Shown here piece after piece: positions 1-8,472 of a DNA stretch of 41,627 bases. Source of the DNA: Nanobdellota archaeon (lineage in GTDB: Archaea > Nanobdellota > Nanobdellia > Parvarchaeales > Parvarchaeaceae); NCBI GenBank assembly GCA_021799085.1, contig JAJZBD010000008.1, positions 1 to 41,627 on the forward strand, given 5' to 3'. The number at the start of each line of letters is the position of its first letter. Positions within the stretch are counted from its first letter, which is position 1. The notes below the pieces were generated by a model. That model saw nothing but the letters and a program-made list of their open reading frames with translations. It was not told where the DNA came from and searched no databases. The translations under genes were made by a program, and so were the position numbers.

Positions 1-2
1 AC

Positions 3-2753
3 TACACTGCTACGGCAAAAAGCGACAATTTAGCGTGCGTTTCCTATAAAACACCTTCGATAAGGCTGGGAGAAAGCTACACGTTCAGTGCATGGAACTG
101 CACTACCACATTTTCAGAGACAGGTCTGCCGACTGCTAGTGGTTATAATGAATGGATCACTGAGTATGCAGGTTCTAAAAGTCCTATTACTCCGACAGGC
201 TCTCCAATCTCTATTTATCAAACAGATATATCTACCGTATCTCAATATGCTCCTACTTCTAACAGTTATGAATTAAGTTGTTTATCGGATCCAAGTACTC
301 TTATCCTCCAAGGTTCCTCGGATACGTTTAGCTGGTGGATGTGTACTACTACGTTTTCTAATACAGGTGTTACTAGTTATCCAACCTCTTGGAATGCTTC
401 ATTTTCTGGTCTAACTGATAGCAATGTTAATGTAAATGATAATGCAGTTTTTACACAGAATGTTACTTCCGTAACTGTTCAGTCATTTTCAACGGTAATA
501 AATCAGTACGATTGTTACTCTTCAAATTCAGTTTATGAGGGTAGCAGTGTTACCCCTCCGTGGAACTGTGTAACAACATTTTCTAATAGTGGTGTTGCTA
601 ATTATCCAACTTCTTGGAATGCCGAGTTTGATAATGTACCAGAGAATTCAAAATCAGTTAGCAGCAATATCAATGTTCCTACTGGCACAGGTCCGGTAGT
701 TTTAGGCAGCTTTTCATATACAACTAGCATAAATGGCTATTCCTGTTCTTCCTCATCTTCGACATTGGCCGGTTCTGCAGTTTCTAATATACCTTGGAAC
801 TGTGTAACAACATTTTCTAATAGTGGTGTTGCTAATTATCCAACTTCTTGGAATGCCGAGTTTGATAATGTACCAGAGAATTCAAAATCAGTTAGCAGCA
901 ATATCAATGTTCCTACTGGCACAGGTCCGGTAGTTTTAGGCAGCTTTTCATATACAACTAGCATAAATGGCTATTCCTGTTCTTCCTCATCTTCGACATT
1001 GGCCGGTTCTGCAGTTTCTAATATACCGTGGATTTGTCAAACAACTTTTGACACGAATTCTGTGCTATCAGATGATTATTCAGACGGCTGGTCCGTAAGT
1101 TTTGATAGTAATTCTACATCCGGGTCAACTTCTGGAAATTTGGTCGTTACTTCTTCTAATGGGCCATCAATACTTGGAAGCTTCTCTTATTCCTCATCAA
1201 CTGGAACTTATGATTGTTACTCAAACAATCCTCCAAAGGAGCTGGCAGGTTCTACAGTATCAAGCATCCCTTGGCAATGTACTACCACCTTTATTGGTAC
1301 TGGCTTACCAAGTTCTGGTTATTCTAGTAATTCATGGAGCTGGGCAGTAAACTTTAATGGCGCAAATGGCGGCGCTACCGGCAATTCAAATGCAAATCTA
1401 AATACTGGTTTGGGGGTATCTAATGCAGATCTTTCAATTTCTGGATCTTTGACTTGTAGTGGTTCTGATGGCTCTGTCACTGCAGGTAACACTGGCGTTG
1501 CAACAATCTTTACTTGTAATGAACTTTATCTTCTCGGCCCTAATAATATAACGGTTGAAAGCCCAAATTACGGAAGTTATGAGTTAGCAGATGTAATAAG
1601 TGCAGGCTATCCAACCTGCAATTCAGGAAGCTTTGGTTATGTTGTAAGTGGTGCTGCTAATTACAATGGGGTGTTAAATTTGATTGGGAGATGCAAGAAT
1701 TCAACTTCGCATTACACTACCAGTGCAAACTTGGATCCCTATAATAATGCCATAAGCAATATATATACTTGGAATCCACAAAGTGGGGATGACGAAATAA
1801 CGACAGTTACGGCATTGCCAAATATTTACGGCACAAATGAAGTAGCTTATGGTTATGCAGGGGATAACACCTCTGGCTATTACTCAGGGGTTATACTTGC
1901 TCCTTCCGTTGATACAAATGGTCAGATATACCAAAATCTCGTTACTTGCTTTTTATATGAAGTTGTTGGGTTTTCCGGCTCAATAAGCTATATACCAGAA
2001 GGATTATGTTCGGGGGACAGCCCTAATACAATAACTGGTTTTGGTACTTATGATGTAGGCGGAGACAGTTTCTTTAATGGTTTTGAGGGCGAATATAATA
2101 TTTATTCCACAGGTTATTCAGAGTTTTATAATACGCCAACTACAAACAATGGCCAAGGGGCCGGTACATATATAGGCATGGAAGGGGCATACGGGGTTTC
2201 AGTGAGCGGATCTGGATGGATATATGTTCCTTATCAATACCGAAGCGATTTAGATACAGTACAGAATAATGGTTTTAATGTAATACCGTCATCGCTTTCA
2301 AGCCATACTTATACTAGTTTACCGGGGGCCACAACAAGTAACAACTATGTTCCTGTAGTTGTAGTAGACAATCAATACAATGACTTCTTTGTAATAGATG
2401 GCAATAACGGTTATGTTTATCAGTATGGGCCCCTTAATTCCGCTTCATATTCCTTAGAGAATAGCTATAATTTAGGTGATGACACATTAGACTATGGCAC
2501 TTTGTCTCCAAACGGCAATTATCTTTATGTTGCTAGCTATGGTAACCATGAAACATATGTATTTTCCACAGCAAATATAGTTAGTGGTCCAATCGCTACT
2601 TTTAATGGGCCTTATGGATTGCCTCCTTTAAGTGAATGGCCTTTTAATGTGCACTTTGAAGATCAGAAAGGCGCTGCAAATGTTGGTTTTCCGACTAATG
2701 ATATAATATCTGATATATTCCAGATAAACAGTAAAAGCGGTTTTGTTTCTTAA
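3..2753 (+). CDS. Secreted repeat-bearing surface protein, 5' end outside window
   Basis: The frame is open from the first bases, so the gene runs off the left edge; the first in-window ATG (339) is internal. The visible 916 codons hold at least six repeats of 75-81 residues, each opening with W-x-C-x-TTF and carrying a second Cys in a Y-x-C-type motif. They start near 93, 336, 561, 795, 1029 and 1272. The 'TTFSETGLP...W' pattern resembles short beta-sandwich repeats of archaeal cell-surface proteins. From about residue 505 the protein changes to a Gly/Asn/Tyr-rich region with propeller-like strands ('NGNYLYVASYGN'), like YVTN-type surface propellers. There is no C-terminal membrane anchor. 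The paired Cys suggest disulfides outside the cell. Adhesin or envelope role is inference. The next gene is also a secreted propeller protein. Confidence 0.85.
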   Translation, partial: YTATAKSDNLACVSYKTPSIRLGESYTFSAWNCTTTFSETGLPTASGYNEWITEYAGSKSPITPTGSPISIYQTDISTVSQYAPTSNSYELSCLSDPSTLILQGSSDTFSWWMCTTTFSNTGVTSYPTSWNASFSGLTDSNVNVNDNAVFTQNVTSVTVQSFSTVINQYDCYSSNSVYEGSSVTPPWNCVTTFSNSGVANYPTSWNAEFDNVPENSKSVSSNINVPTGTGPVVLGSFSYTTSINGYSCSSSSSTLAGSAVSNIPWNCVTTFSNSGVANYPTSWNAEFDNVPENSKSVSSNINVPTGTGPVVLGSFSYTTSINGYSCSSSSSTLAGSAVSNIPWICQTTFDTNSVLSDDYSDGWSVSFDSNSTSGSTSGNLVVTSSNGPSILGSFSYSSSTGTYDCYSNNPPKELAGSTVSSIPWQCTTTFIGTGLPSSGYSSNSWSWAVNFNGANGGATGNSNANLNTGLGVSNADLSISGSLTCSGSDGSVTAGNTGVATIFTCNELYLLGPNNITVESPNYGSYELADVISAGYPTCNSGSFGYVVSGAANYNGVLNLIGRCKNSTSHYTTSANLDPYNNAISNIYTWNPQSGDDEITTVTALPNIYGTNEVAYGYAGDNTSGYYSGVILAPSVDTNGQIYQNLVTCFLYEVVGFSGSISYIPEGLCSGDSPNTITGFGTYDVGGDSFFNGFEGEYNIYSTGYSEFYNTPTTNNGQGAGTYIGMEGAYGVSVSGSGWIYVPYQYRSDLDTVQNNGFNVIPSSLSSHTYTSLPGATTSNNYVPVVVVDNQYNDFFVIDGNNGYVYQYGPLNSASYSLENSYNLGDDTLDYGTLSPNGNYLYVASYGNHETYVFSTANIVSGPIATFNGPYGLPPLSEWPFNVHFEDQKGAANVGFPTNDIISDIFQINSKSGFVS
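561..794 (+). repeat. Tandem repeat unit, copy 1 (234 bp)
   Basis: First copy of a 234-bp (78-codon) in-frame unit of the surface protein. It matches the next unit base for base over about 233 positions, ending only at 794 (t against g). Confidence 0.95.
795..1028 (+). repeat. Tandem repeat unit, copy 2 (234 bp)
   Basis: Second copy, directly abutting copy 1. The other repeat units of the same protein have diverged strongly at both base and residue level, so this duplication is recent or kept uniform by gene conversion. Confidence 0.95.
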
Positions 2754-2819
2754 ATAATAATTTATAAACTCAAAAGAAATTAATATAAGCATTAAAATGT
2801 CCCAAGAACATTAAAGTTT

Positions 2820-4205
2820 ATGAAAAAAGGGATTTTATCGGTAGTTGTTTTATTGTTGCTTTTATCGATTTTATTCTATTGGTATACTCAATCTTCAATT
2901 TTGGCTTACAACAGTTATGCCTACCATTATAATAATTCAAATTTGATTTATTCAAGTAGATCTAAACTGGTTGCAAAACCTTTTCCTTATCAATTTGAAG
3001 GAAGCAGCTCTCACATTTATTTTGTGAACTGTTCCATTTCTAATTTTAATAGCTCTCTCCCTCGTCTAGATTCAGTTAATTCATCAGTTCTAGGCCCTAT
3101 CTCCTATTATAATAAAGAGTTGTTAATACCTTTATCATCAGATTCGATGGGCATTGATTTTAGTCAGTATTGGGGCGGATTAGCATCAGTTAACTGTACG
3201 AATGGTAATTTAACTTGGGTAGATTACTTTAATAACCAAGTAATGACCCAGCCGATCGTTTTTAATGGAGCAGTTTACATAGGATTAGGCGCAGCATTTT
3301 ATGATCCAAATAAGGATTCTAATGGGTTGATAGCTGTAAATTCCACAAACGGGAAAATCATCTGGGCTAAGTATATAGATTCAGAACATATGCCAACTTT
3401 CATATTCTATAACGATACCTTGGTGGTAACTCCCGGATTAGGCACTCCAATAAATAATTCAAGTGGAATTCTCTATTTTTTGAATGCGACTAATGGTAAA
3501 ACTATAAAAAAAATAAACACAAGTAGCGAGAGTGCGATGTCATCTATTTTAGTAGTTAATAACACCGGTTATTTCGGAGCGGCAAACTTTAATTTCTCCT
3601 TCGGGTCTCCCTTATATCAAGACAAGTTTAAAGATATATTTTATGCTATAAGCCTAAGAAATATGTCAATACTGTGGTCAGACAAGTTTAATTCCAGCTT
3701 CGGGATGCAGGATAGTTCCCCAGTGTTTTCAAATGGTCAAATAATAACCGGATACTCATCAAGTTTATTTAACAATACAATAACTATATTGGGCTTAAAC
3801 TATTCCAATGGAAAGATAGACTGGAATTTTACCTCCCCAGAACATGGAAACATTAGCTCGCTATACATTCAGTTGCCTCCGCTTACAAGTTATGACGGAG
3901 TTGTTTATTCCGATTCACCAACAATTGGTATTTTATACGCTTTAAATTCAAGCAATGGGGATCTTTTATGGCAGTTTTATACTGGGCCAACATCTGCCAA
4001 TGTAAATATAATAAATAATTCAGCAGTGCTTCTTAATTCTGCGGGTTATTTATATATTATAAGTCTTAATGGGAAATTAATAAATAAAAGATATGTGGGG
4101 ATAAGCGCAGGTCCAGAAAATATAGTTCAAATCGGAAATAACATGATCCTATATGGTGCTTCAAATAAAATAGAGATAGTTCCAATTAGTTCCTTGTTCG
4201 GTTGA
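2820..4205 (+). CDS. Membrane-anchored PQQ-type beta-propeller protein
   Basis: 461 aa. Residues 5-24 form one hydrophobic segment after MKKG, a signal anchor or signal peptide. The rest has repeated blades of the form 'Ala/Val-x-N-x-x-[TS]NG-x-hydrophobic-x-W' (for example ASVNCTNGNLTW, AVNSTNGKIIW, ALNSSNGDLLW), as in PQQ-like/WD-type extracellular propellers. Many N-x-S/T sequons point to N-glycosylation. A TATA-like ttaatataa about 30 nt upstream fits a near-leaderless start. It follows the large surface protein on the same strand with a 66-nt gap. PQQ binding itself is not implied; such domains are often structural or carry out outer-envelope assembly or binding. Exact role unknown. Confidence 0.8.
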   Translation: MKKGILSVVVLLLLLSILFYWYTQSSILAYNSYAYHYNNSNLIYSSRSKLVAKPFPYQFEGSSSHIYFVNCSISNFNSSLPRLDSVNSSVLGPISYYNKELLIPLSSDSMGIDFSQYWGGLASVNCTNGNLTWVDYFNNQVMTQPIVFNGAVYIGLGAAFYDPNKDSNGLIAVNSTNGKIIWAKYIDSEHMPTFIFYNDTLVVTPGLGTPINNSSGILYFLNATNGKTIKKINTSSESAMSSILVVNNTGYFGAANFNFSFGSPLYQDKFKDIFYAISLRNMSILWSDKFNSSFGMQDSSPVFSNGQIITGYSSSLFNNTITILGLNYSNGKIDWNFTSPEHGNISSLYIQLPPLTSYDGVVYSDSPTIGILYALNSSNGDLLWQFYTGPTSANVNIINNSAVLLNSAGYLYIISLNGKLINKRYVGISAGPENIVQIGNNMILYGASNKIEIVPISSLFG

Positions 4206-4290
4206 TTTATCTTACTTGTTTTATAATTTAATGAGGCCATTTAAATATAGAAAATTGGCATGCTCTGCCCTAACGGTAGCTTTTAATTCA

Positions 4291-4950
4291 TTACTTCTTT
4301 TTTTCCAAGTATCTTATGGTTTTTTGAAGTTCTTTGTCTAAATATTTTGGGTTTTTATCTGAAAAACCCATAAAATAGTTTATATTCAGCAGGATTACTT
4401 TGTTTTTTTCCGTTACACAGATATTATTCAAAGATAAAGCACCTATGGGAAGTTTGTTGTATATTTTAGATGCTTTAAGCTTGTTTACAGATTCGAAAAG
4501 TTGATTCTCTATGTCGGTTATTATTTCGGTTATGTTATCACTGCCCACATCTTCAACTTTCTCCTTTTTCAACTTCAGATAACTCTTAAGTTTATAAATT
4601 TCACCATTGGTTTTAGTAAGGTACCCACGTATGTAATTGTTTGATATTGAATTATCATATACAATAGCAATAGGCTTTACTGAATTTTCAGGTATTATTT
4701 TGTTTATTTCGCCAAGTTTTTCGAATTCACTTTCGAAATTCCTTTTAAGTATCATGTAATGTTCTAAACCTGAATTACTTGAATGAAAAACCGATATGTA
4801 AGATTTAACATTCGCTATATACTCTTTCTCATCTACAAAATGATAACCTTGTTTTTCGAGTTCTATTTTACTGGGCATAGAAGCGAAATTTACCGATTTA
4901 ATTCCTCCTTTACTCTGTCCAATTAATTCATCCAATTTACTGCTTTCCAT
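4291..4950 (-). CDS. Kinase-fold protein, probable pseudokinase
   Basis: 219 aa. Residues 85-110 (IIPENSVKPIAIVYDN...) and 164-195 line up with the small kinase encoded at 25104-25655 (APDNMVRPIAL... and YVHGDLVGGNNIM...LIDQ). In that kinase the catalytic loop is HGD-LVGGNN and the metal site is LID. Here the same places read IGALSLNN and LLN, so the catalytic Asp and the DFG-type Asp are both replaced (A171, N189), while the loop Asn (N175) remains. I infer an inactive kinase fold used for binding or scaffolding. Its start lies 3 nt after the stop of the upstream membrane-protein gene, so the two are one operon. A shared fold with RIO/Bud32-like kinases is inference from these motifs. Confidence 0.65.
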   Translation of the reverse strand: MESSKLDELIGQSKGGIKSVNFASMPSKIELEKQGYHFVDEKEYIANVKSYISVFHSSNSGLEHYMILKRNFESEFEKLGEINKIIPENSVKPIAIVYDNSISNNYIRGYLTKTNGEIYKLKSYLKLKKEKVEDVGSDNITEIITDIENQLFESVNKLKASKIYNKLPIGALSLNNICVTEKNKVILLNINYFMGFSDKNPKYLDKELQKTIRYLEKKK

Positions 4951-4953
4951 TGT

Positions 4954-5859
4954 TTACCTCCTTTTGCCACCTTTTAATTTTTTTAAGATTTTATCTACCT
5001 GTGATAAAACTCCCACCAATCCGGCTCTTCCTAAGTAAGATAAAGCCTTTTCTCTTGAATTTATTCTTAAAAGTGGCCTATAATTATCGATGTAGCTACC
5101 TTTACCAAAGCCTATTTGGAATTTATAAAAGTTTATTATGCTTGCTAAATTATCAGCAGTGTGTCCCATTAAAATTCCTACAGGGTAGTAAGCTAGGCTG
5201 TTTGCTATCCATGAAACAAGTGCCAAGCTAAATAACCGCGGTATGGACCTTGTTTTACTGCTGAATTGTAATGGAATAAACGGTGTAAATAACAGACCCA
5301 AGTGCAAAAAGCCATAATAAGCGTTGTTTACTAGGCCAGTATTATCGATCATTGATACCGCGGTTGCACCATATCCTGCAGCAAAAGAATAGAGAAATAC
5401 AGTCTTTAAGTCGTAGTTCTTTATTTTTGGAAGGTTTTCGTCTTTGTTCAAGTTATACTCTCTTGAGAAAAGCCTGGTGTACTGTCGAGGAGTTATGTTT
5501 ACGGTATTCTCTCTAGAGAGCAACTGCGATTCGTTGTATACCCTATTAGCTTCGTTGTAGCCAACTAGCTTTTCAATGCTAATCTTGCCTTTTATAGTCT
5601 TTTTGTTTTTAATTTCTTCTGTACTTTCATATACTATGTCTGAGAGATTTATGCGGTAGTATTCTTTGTTATTTTTATAATCGCCTAAGACAATCTCTAC
5701 TCCATTTTTATTTTTATTTGAGTATACCCCAGTAAAATTATATCCTGCGTTTTCTGCATGGTCCAAAAATTTATGGATATGTGTGTAAAGTAAGCCCTTT
5801 TTTACATATCCCTTTTGTAGAAGACCGTTCGAGTTTACGGCATCCTTATCTATACCCAT
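4954..5859 (-). CDS. Membrane protein of unknown function
   Basis: 301 aa. Residues 1-145 are soluble and charged. Then come about four hydrophobic segments (roughly 150-168, 180-198, 207-225, and a weaker one near 228-245), and the C-terminal tail is Lys/Arg-rich (KKLKGGKRR). I do not recognise a family. A TATA-like actatttata lies about 39 nt upstream, giving a short leader. It is first in a two-gene operon with the pseudokinase-like protein at 4291-4950, 3 nt downstream, so the two products may act as a membrane complex. Confidence 0.7.
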   Translation of the reverse strand: MGIDKDAVNSNGLLQKGYVKKGLLYTHIHKFLDHAENAGYNFTGVYSNKNKNGVEIVLGDYKNNKEYYRINLSDIVYESTEEIKNKKTIKGKISIEKLVGYNEANRVYNESQLLSRENTVNITPRQYTRLFSREYNLNKDENLPKIKNYDLKTVFLYSFAAGYGATAVSMIDNTGLVNNAYYGFLHLGLLFTPFIPLQFSSKTRSIPRLFSLALVSWIANSLAYYPVGILMGHTADNLASIINFYKFQIGFGKGSYIDNYRPLLRINSREKALSYLGRAGLVGVLSQVDKILKKLKGGKRR

Positions 5860-6046
5860 ACATAGCAGTTATATGAAAACCACAGATATAAATAGTTTTT
5901 TATTATTACTTATAAATAATAAAACATTTAAATTTAATAGAGAATTATAGTGAATTAGTAAAATATAACGCCAATGTAACGTCTAAAGAAACTATAAATA
6001 AGTGTAAGGACATAATGCTATAAAATAAGCTTTACCTTATTATAAA

Positions 6047-6526
6047 ATGGAATTCAAGATAAAAGAAAGGATAGCATTTGAAGTAAAGTTGGAAAAAAGT
6101 GAAGAGGGCCGTGAAAAAGTCATAAAATTTCTAAGAGATAGCGAAAGTGAAGAATTTGATTTAGGTAAGTATAACAACAAAAGAATGCAAATTAAATCAA
6201 CAAAATACTACCCTTTCTTCTCGGCTAACTCAGAGAATGGTAAAATTATAGGAGTATGTGCTTCAGATTTATATGATAAGGGCTTACTTCGTGTAGATTT
6301 GTTAGCCGTTGACAGCAGATACAGGAGGCAGGGCGTGGGCCTTTCCATCCTGAGGAAAGTCATAGACTTCGCTCAGAAAAACAATATACACAACATACAA
6401 TGTGTTTCTCTTGTTTCAAACAAAGAATCAAAGAAGTTCCTTAAAAAAGCTGGTTTTAGAAAGGTTGGAAAACTCAAGAAGTATTTAGGAAAGCAGGATT
6501 ACTATCTTTGGGAGTATCTGCCTTAA
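6047..6526 (+). CDS. GNAT-family N-acetyltransferase
   Basis: 159 aa, one GNAT domain. The acetyl-CoA pyrophosphate loop is R93-R94-Q95-G96-V97-G98, after the beta4 strand LRVDLLAVD. The C-terminal 'N-x-x-S-x-x-FLKKAGF' is the usual GNAT alpha4/beta6 region. It transfers acetyl from acetyl-CoA to an amine or protein; the acceptor cannot be told. A TATA box (gctataaaat, about 25 nt upstream) indicates a leaderless message. The stop lies 1 nt from the stop of the convergent UspA gene. Confidence 0.88.
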   Translation: MEFKIKERIAFEVKLEKSEEGREKVIKFLRDSESEEFDLGKYNNKRMQIKSTKYYPFFSANSENGKIIGVCASDLYDKGLLRVDLLAVDSRYRRQGVGLSILRKVIDFAQKNNIHNIQCVSLVSNKESKKFLKKAGFRKVGKLKKYLGKQDYYLWEYLP

Positions 6527-6527
6527 A

Positions 6528-6962
6528 TTACTTTATTATAAGAAGCGGTATTTTGCTAATTACAGTTAAGGCTTGGCTTACTGAACCTAGGACAGAGCCC
6601 TTCCATTTTCCCATTCCACGACTTCCAACTACTATTATGTCTGCATTTTTACGTTTTGCTTCATTTATTATCTGATTTGGGGGATAACCTTCAACGTATT
6701 CATACTGGGCTTTAAATCCCTTCTTTTTTATTATCTCCACCTGGCGTTTAAGCTCGTTTTTAGTTTTTTCTCTGATTTTTTTAATCACGTTATCATCTAT
6801 AAAAAGGCTTGGATTTGAAAGGTACAAAGGAGCAAGCATCTCTTCTACGTATAAAAGGTAAATTGTGCTTTTTTTGTCAAAGTTATTAATGGTATATTCC
6901 ACGGCCTTTTTTGAGTATTCAGAGCCGTCAAAACCTATCACTATCTTTTGGCTTTTTATCAT
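6528..6962 (-). CDS. UspA-family universal stress protein, ATP-binding type
   Basis: 144 aa, the normal length for a single Usp domain. It begins with the strand KIVIGFDGS and ends with the ATP-binding motif G-2x-G-9x-G-S (GSRGMGKWKGSVLGS), which marks the nucleotide-binding subclass. Usually a cytosolic homodimer linked to stress or metabolic state. It lies 28 nt downstream of the GH15 gene on the same strand, so co-transcription is likely. Confidence 0.92.
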   Translation of the reverse strand: MIKSQKIVIGFDGSEYSKKAVEYTINNFDKKSTIYLLYVEEMLAPLYLSNPSLFIDDNVIKKIREKTKNELKRQVEIIKKKGFKAQYEYVEGYPPNQIINEAKRKNADIIVVGSRGMGKWKGSVLGSVSQALTVISKIPLLIIK

Positions 6963-6990
6963 ATGTATAACCTGTATTTTGTCGTTTAAA

Positions 6991-8340
6991 TTAATTTATC
7001 AAGTTGGAAACAGCAGCTAGATAGGCAGTTTCCGCCCAAAAAAGGCACTTTATTGTTGAATTGCCATTCTTTTCAAAGAAGCCGTTTATATCATTTACTC
7101 TGTTTCTGTCATAAATCTCCTGTTCCGGCAACGATCCATCTTCTCCAACCTTGCTTTCTACATAGTTAATTATATTTTCTGCCTGCTCTTTTCTGCCCTT
7201 TTCCATAAGGTACATAGAATATTGTAGACCAAGGTGGAACCAGGATCCTCTTCCGAAATACGTGTCTATTATGCCCCTATATTTTCCAAAAAATCTGTAT
7301 CTTATCGGCAGATAATCGCCATGGAAGAGTTCATTCTCTATTATCTTTACAGTATTTTCTTCCAATTGTTCTACGCCTTTAGGCTTAAAAGTATTGAATA
7401 TTTCGATTTCTTCTGCTCCTATGCTTGGCATGGCCTCTCCGTATTCTATTTTTGACTTTGCAAGAAAAGTGCCCCTTTTTTCATCTGTTACGGTAAAATT
7501 ATTCAGTAAGAAAGTGGATATCTCTGATTCATCTGCATCTTTTAATTTAATGTTTAAGGTTTTTGCTATCTCCTTTGCGCTTTTTATCCCTTTATAGAGC
7601 GAAGATACTGTATATGCATCGAGAGTTTTGCCCACGTAACTTTGCCCATTTAAGGTATTGTCCCTATCATAGAAATAGTATTGCTCCCATGCATCTGCAC
7701 ACGGCGTTTTATGAAAATTGTACATATAGCTCACCAGAAAATCAAGATTCTTTGCAATTTTTTGGCCAGTGTTTTCTAATCCTTCAGTTCCATGCTCCTT
7801 GAGGTATTTTTCCGTAGCCATAATTATCAATGGGGCAGAATCATACTGCATTGTCCAGCTTCTTGTTATCTTTCCTTCCTTTTTATCGTTTTCAGCCCTT
7901 TTTACGCCATTTTCATCAATGTCAAATCTTGACAGTATGTGGTTATCACCAAGTTTTGACTCCAATTTTGATATGTCTGTTTCGTATCCATTCAATCTTA
8001 TTTTTTTGATCTCCGAATCAAGGTTCTCCCACAGCGTTGCTATTAGCTTTCCGTTCAAGGCATCTAATTCATCTATTTCTTCGCTTAACAAATCATACAA
8101 ATTGCTTTTTTTCGCATTTGCTACGAATTCCGCAATGTAATAAGAAGAATATGCACTATCTCTGTTCCACATAAGGTTGTAATCTGCATACTTTAAAGAT
8201 GCAGGAGTTTTTACCAAATCATTAAATGGAATAAAATGTCTTTTTACTTCTGTAATAACTTTCTTTATCGTATTGGCCCTTTCCTTTTTTGTAGTAATCT
8301 CTAGTGTTCCAGCTTTTTCTTCATTTTGAAAATCAGGCAT
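6991..8340 (-). CDS. GH15 family glucoamylase-like hydrolase
   Basis: 449 aa. It matches the (alpha/alpha)6 barrel of glycoside hydrolase family 15 (glucoamylase, glucodextranase, trehalase). The substrate-binding 'MWNRD' is at 57-61, the general acid is likely E219 in 'CADAWE', and the general base is likely E406 in 'GSLPEQ'. It hydrolyses terminal alpha-glucosidic bonds, releasing glucose. Archaeal and bacterial GH15 enzymes usually carry an N-terminal beta-sandwich domain and exceed 600 aa; here only about 35 residues precede the barrel. There is no signal peptide, so it should act in the cytosol, on glycogen-like polymer, maltodextrin or trehalose. The following gene is uspA; an MFS carrier is transcribed divergently. 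Confidence 0.85.
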   Translation of the reverse strand: MPDFQNEEKAGTLEITTKKERANTIKKVITEVKRHFIPFNDLVKTPASLKYADYNLMWNRDSAYSSYYIAEFVANAKKSNLYDLLSEEIDELDALNGKLIATLWENLDSEIKKIRLNGYETDISKLESKLGDNHILSRFDIDENGVKRAENDKKEGKITRSWTMQYDSAPLIIMATEKYLKEHGTEGLENTGQKIAKNLDFLVSYMYNFHKTPCADAWEQYYFYDRDNTLNGQSYVGKTLDAYTVSSLYKGIKSAKEIAKTLNIKLKDADESEISTFLLNNFTVTDEKRGTFLAKSKIEYGEAMPSIGAEEIEIFNTFKPKGVEQLEENTVKIIENELFHGDYLPIRYRFFGKYRGIIDTYFGRGSWFHLGLQYSMYLMEKGRKEQAENIINYVESKVGEDGSLPEQEIYDRNRVNDINGFFEKNGNSTIKCLFWAETAYLAAVSNLIN

Positions 8341-8472
8341 AATTATATTAGAACGGATGTACTTTAATTACTTGCGTTTTAATAAGCTTAAAAAGTATAA
8401 ATGAAAAACCATTCTTAAATATCCGAAAAGCTAAAAATTTAATACTTAACTCTGTATCATTTTGGATATTAT

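Noticed and set aside
561..1028. Possible CRISPR-like direct repeats
   Set aside because: Units are 234 bp, in frame, abutting without spacers, and encode protein repeats.
7769..8140. 123-aa plus-strand frame inside the GH15 gene
   Set aside because: The Ser/Phe-rich composition is that of an antisense shadow; the GH15 frame is full length with catalytic residues.
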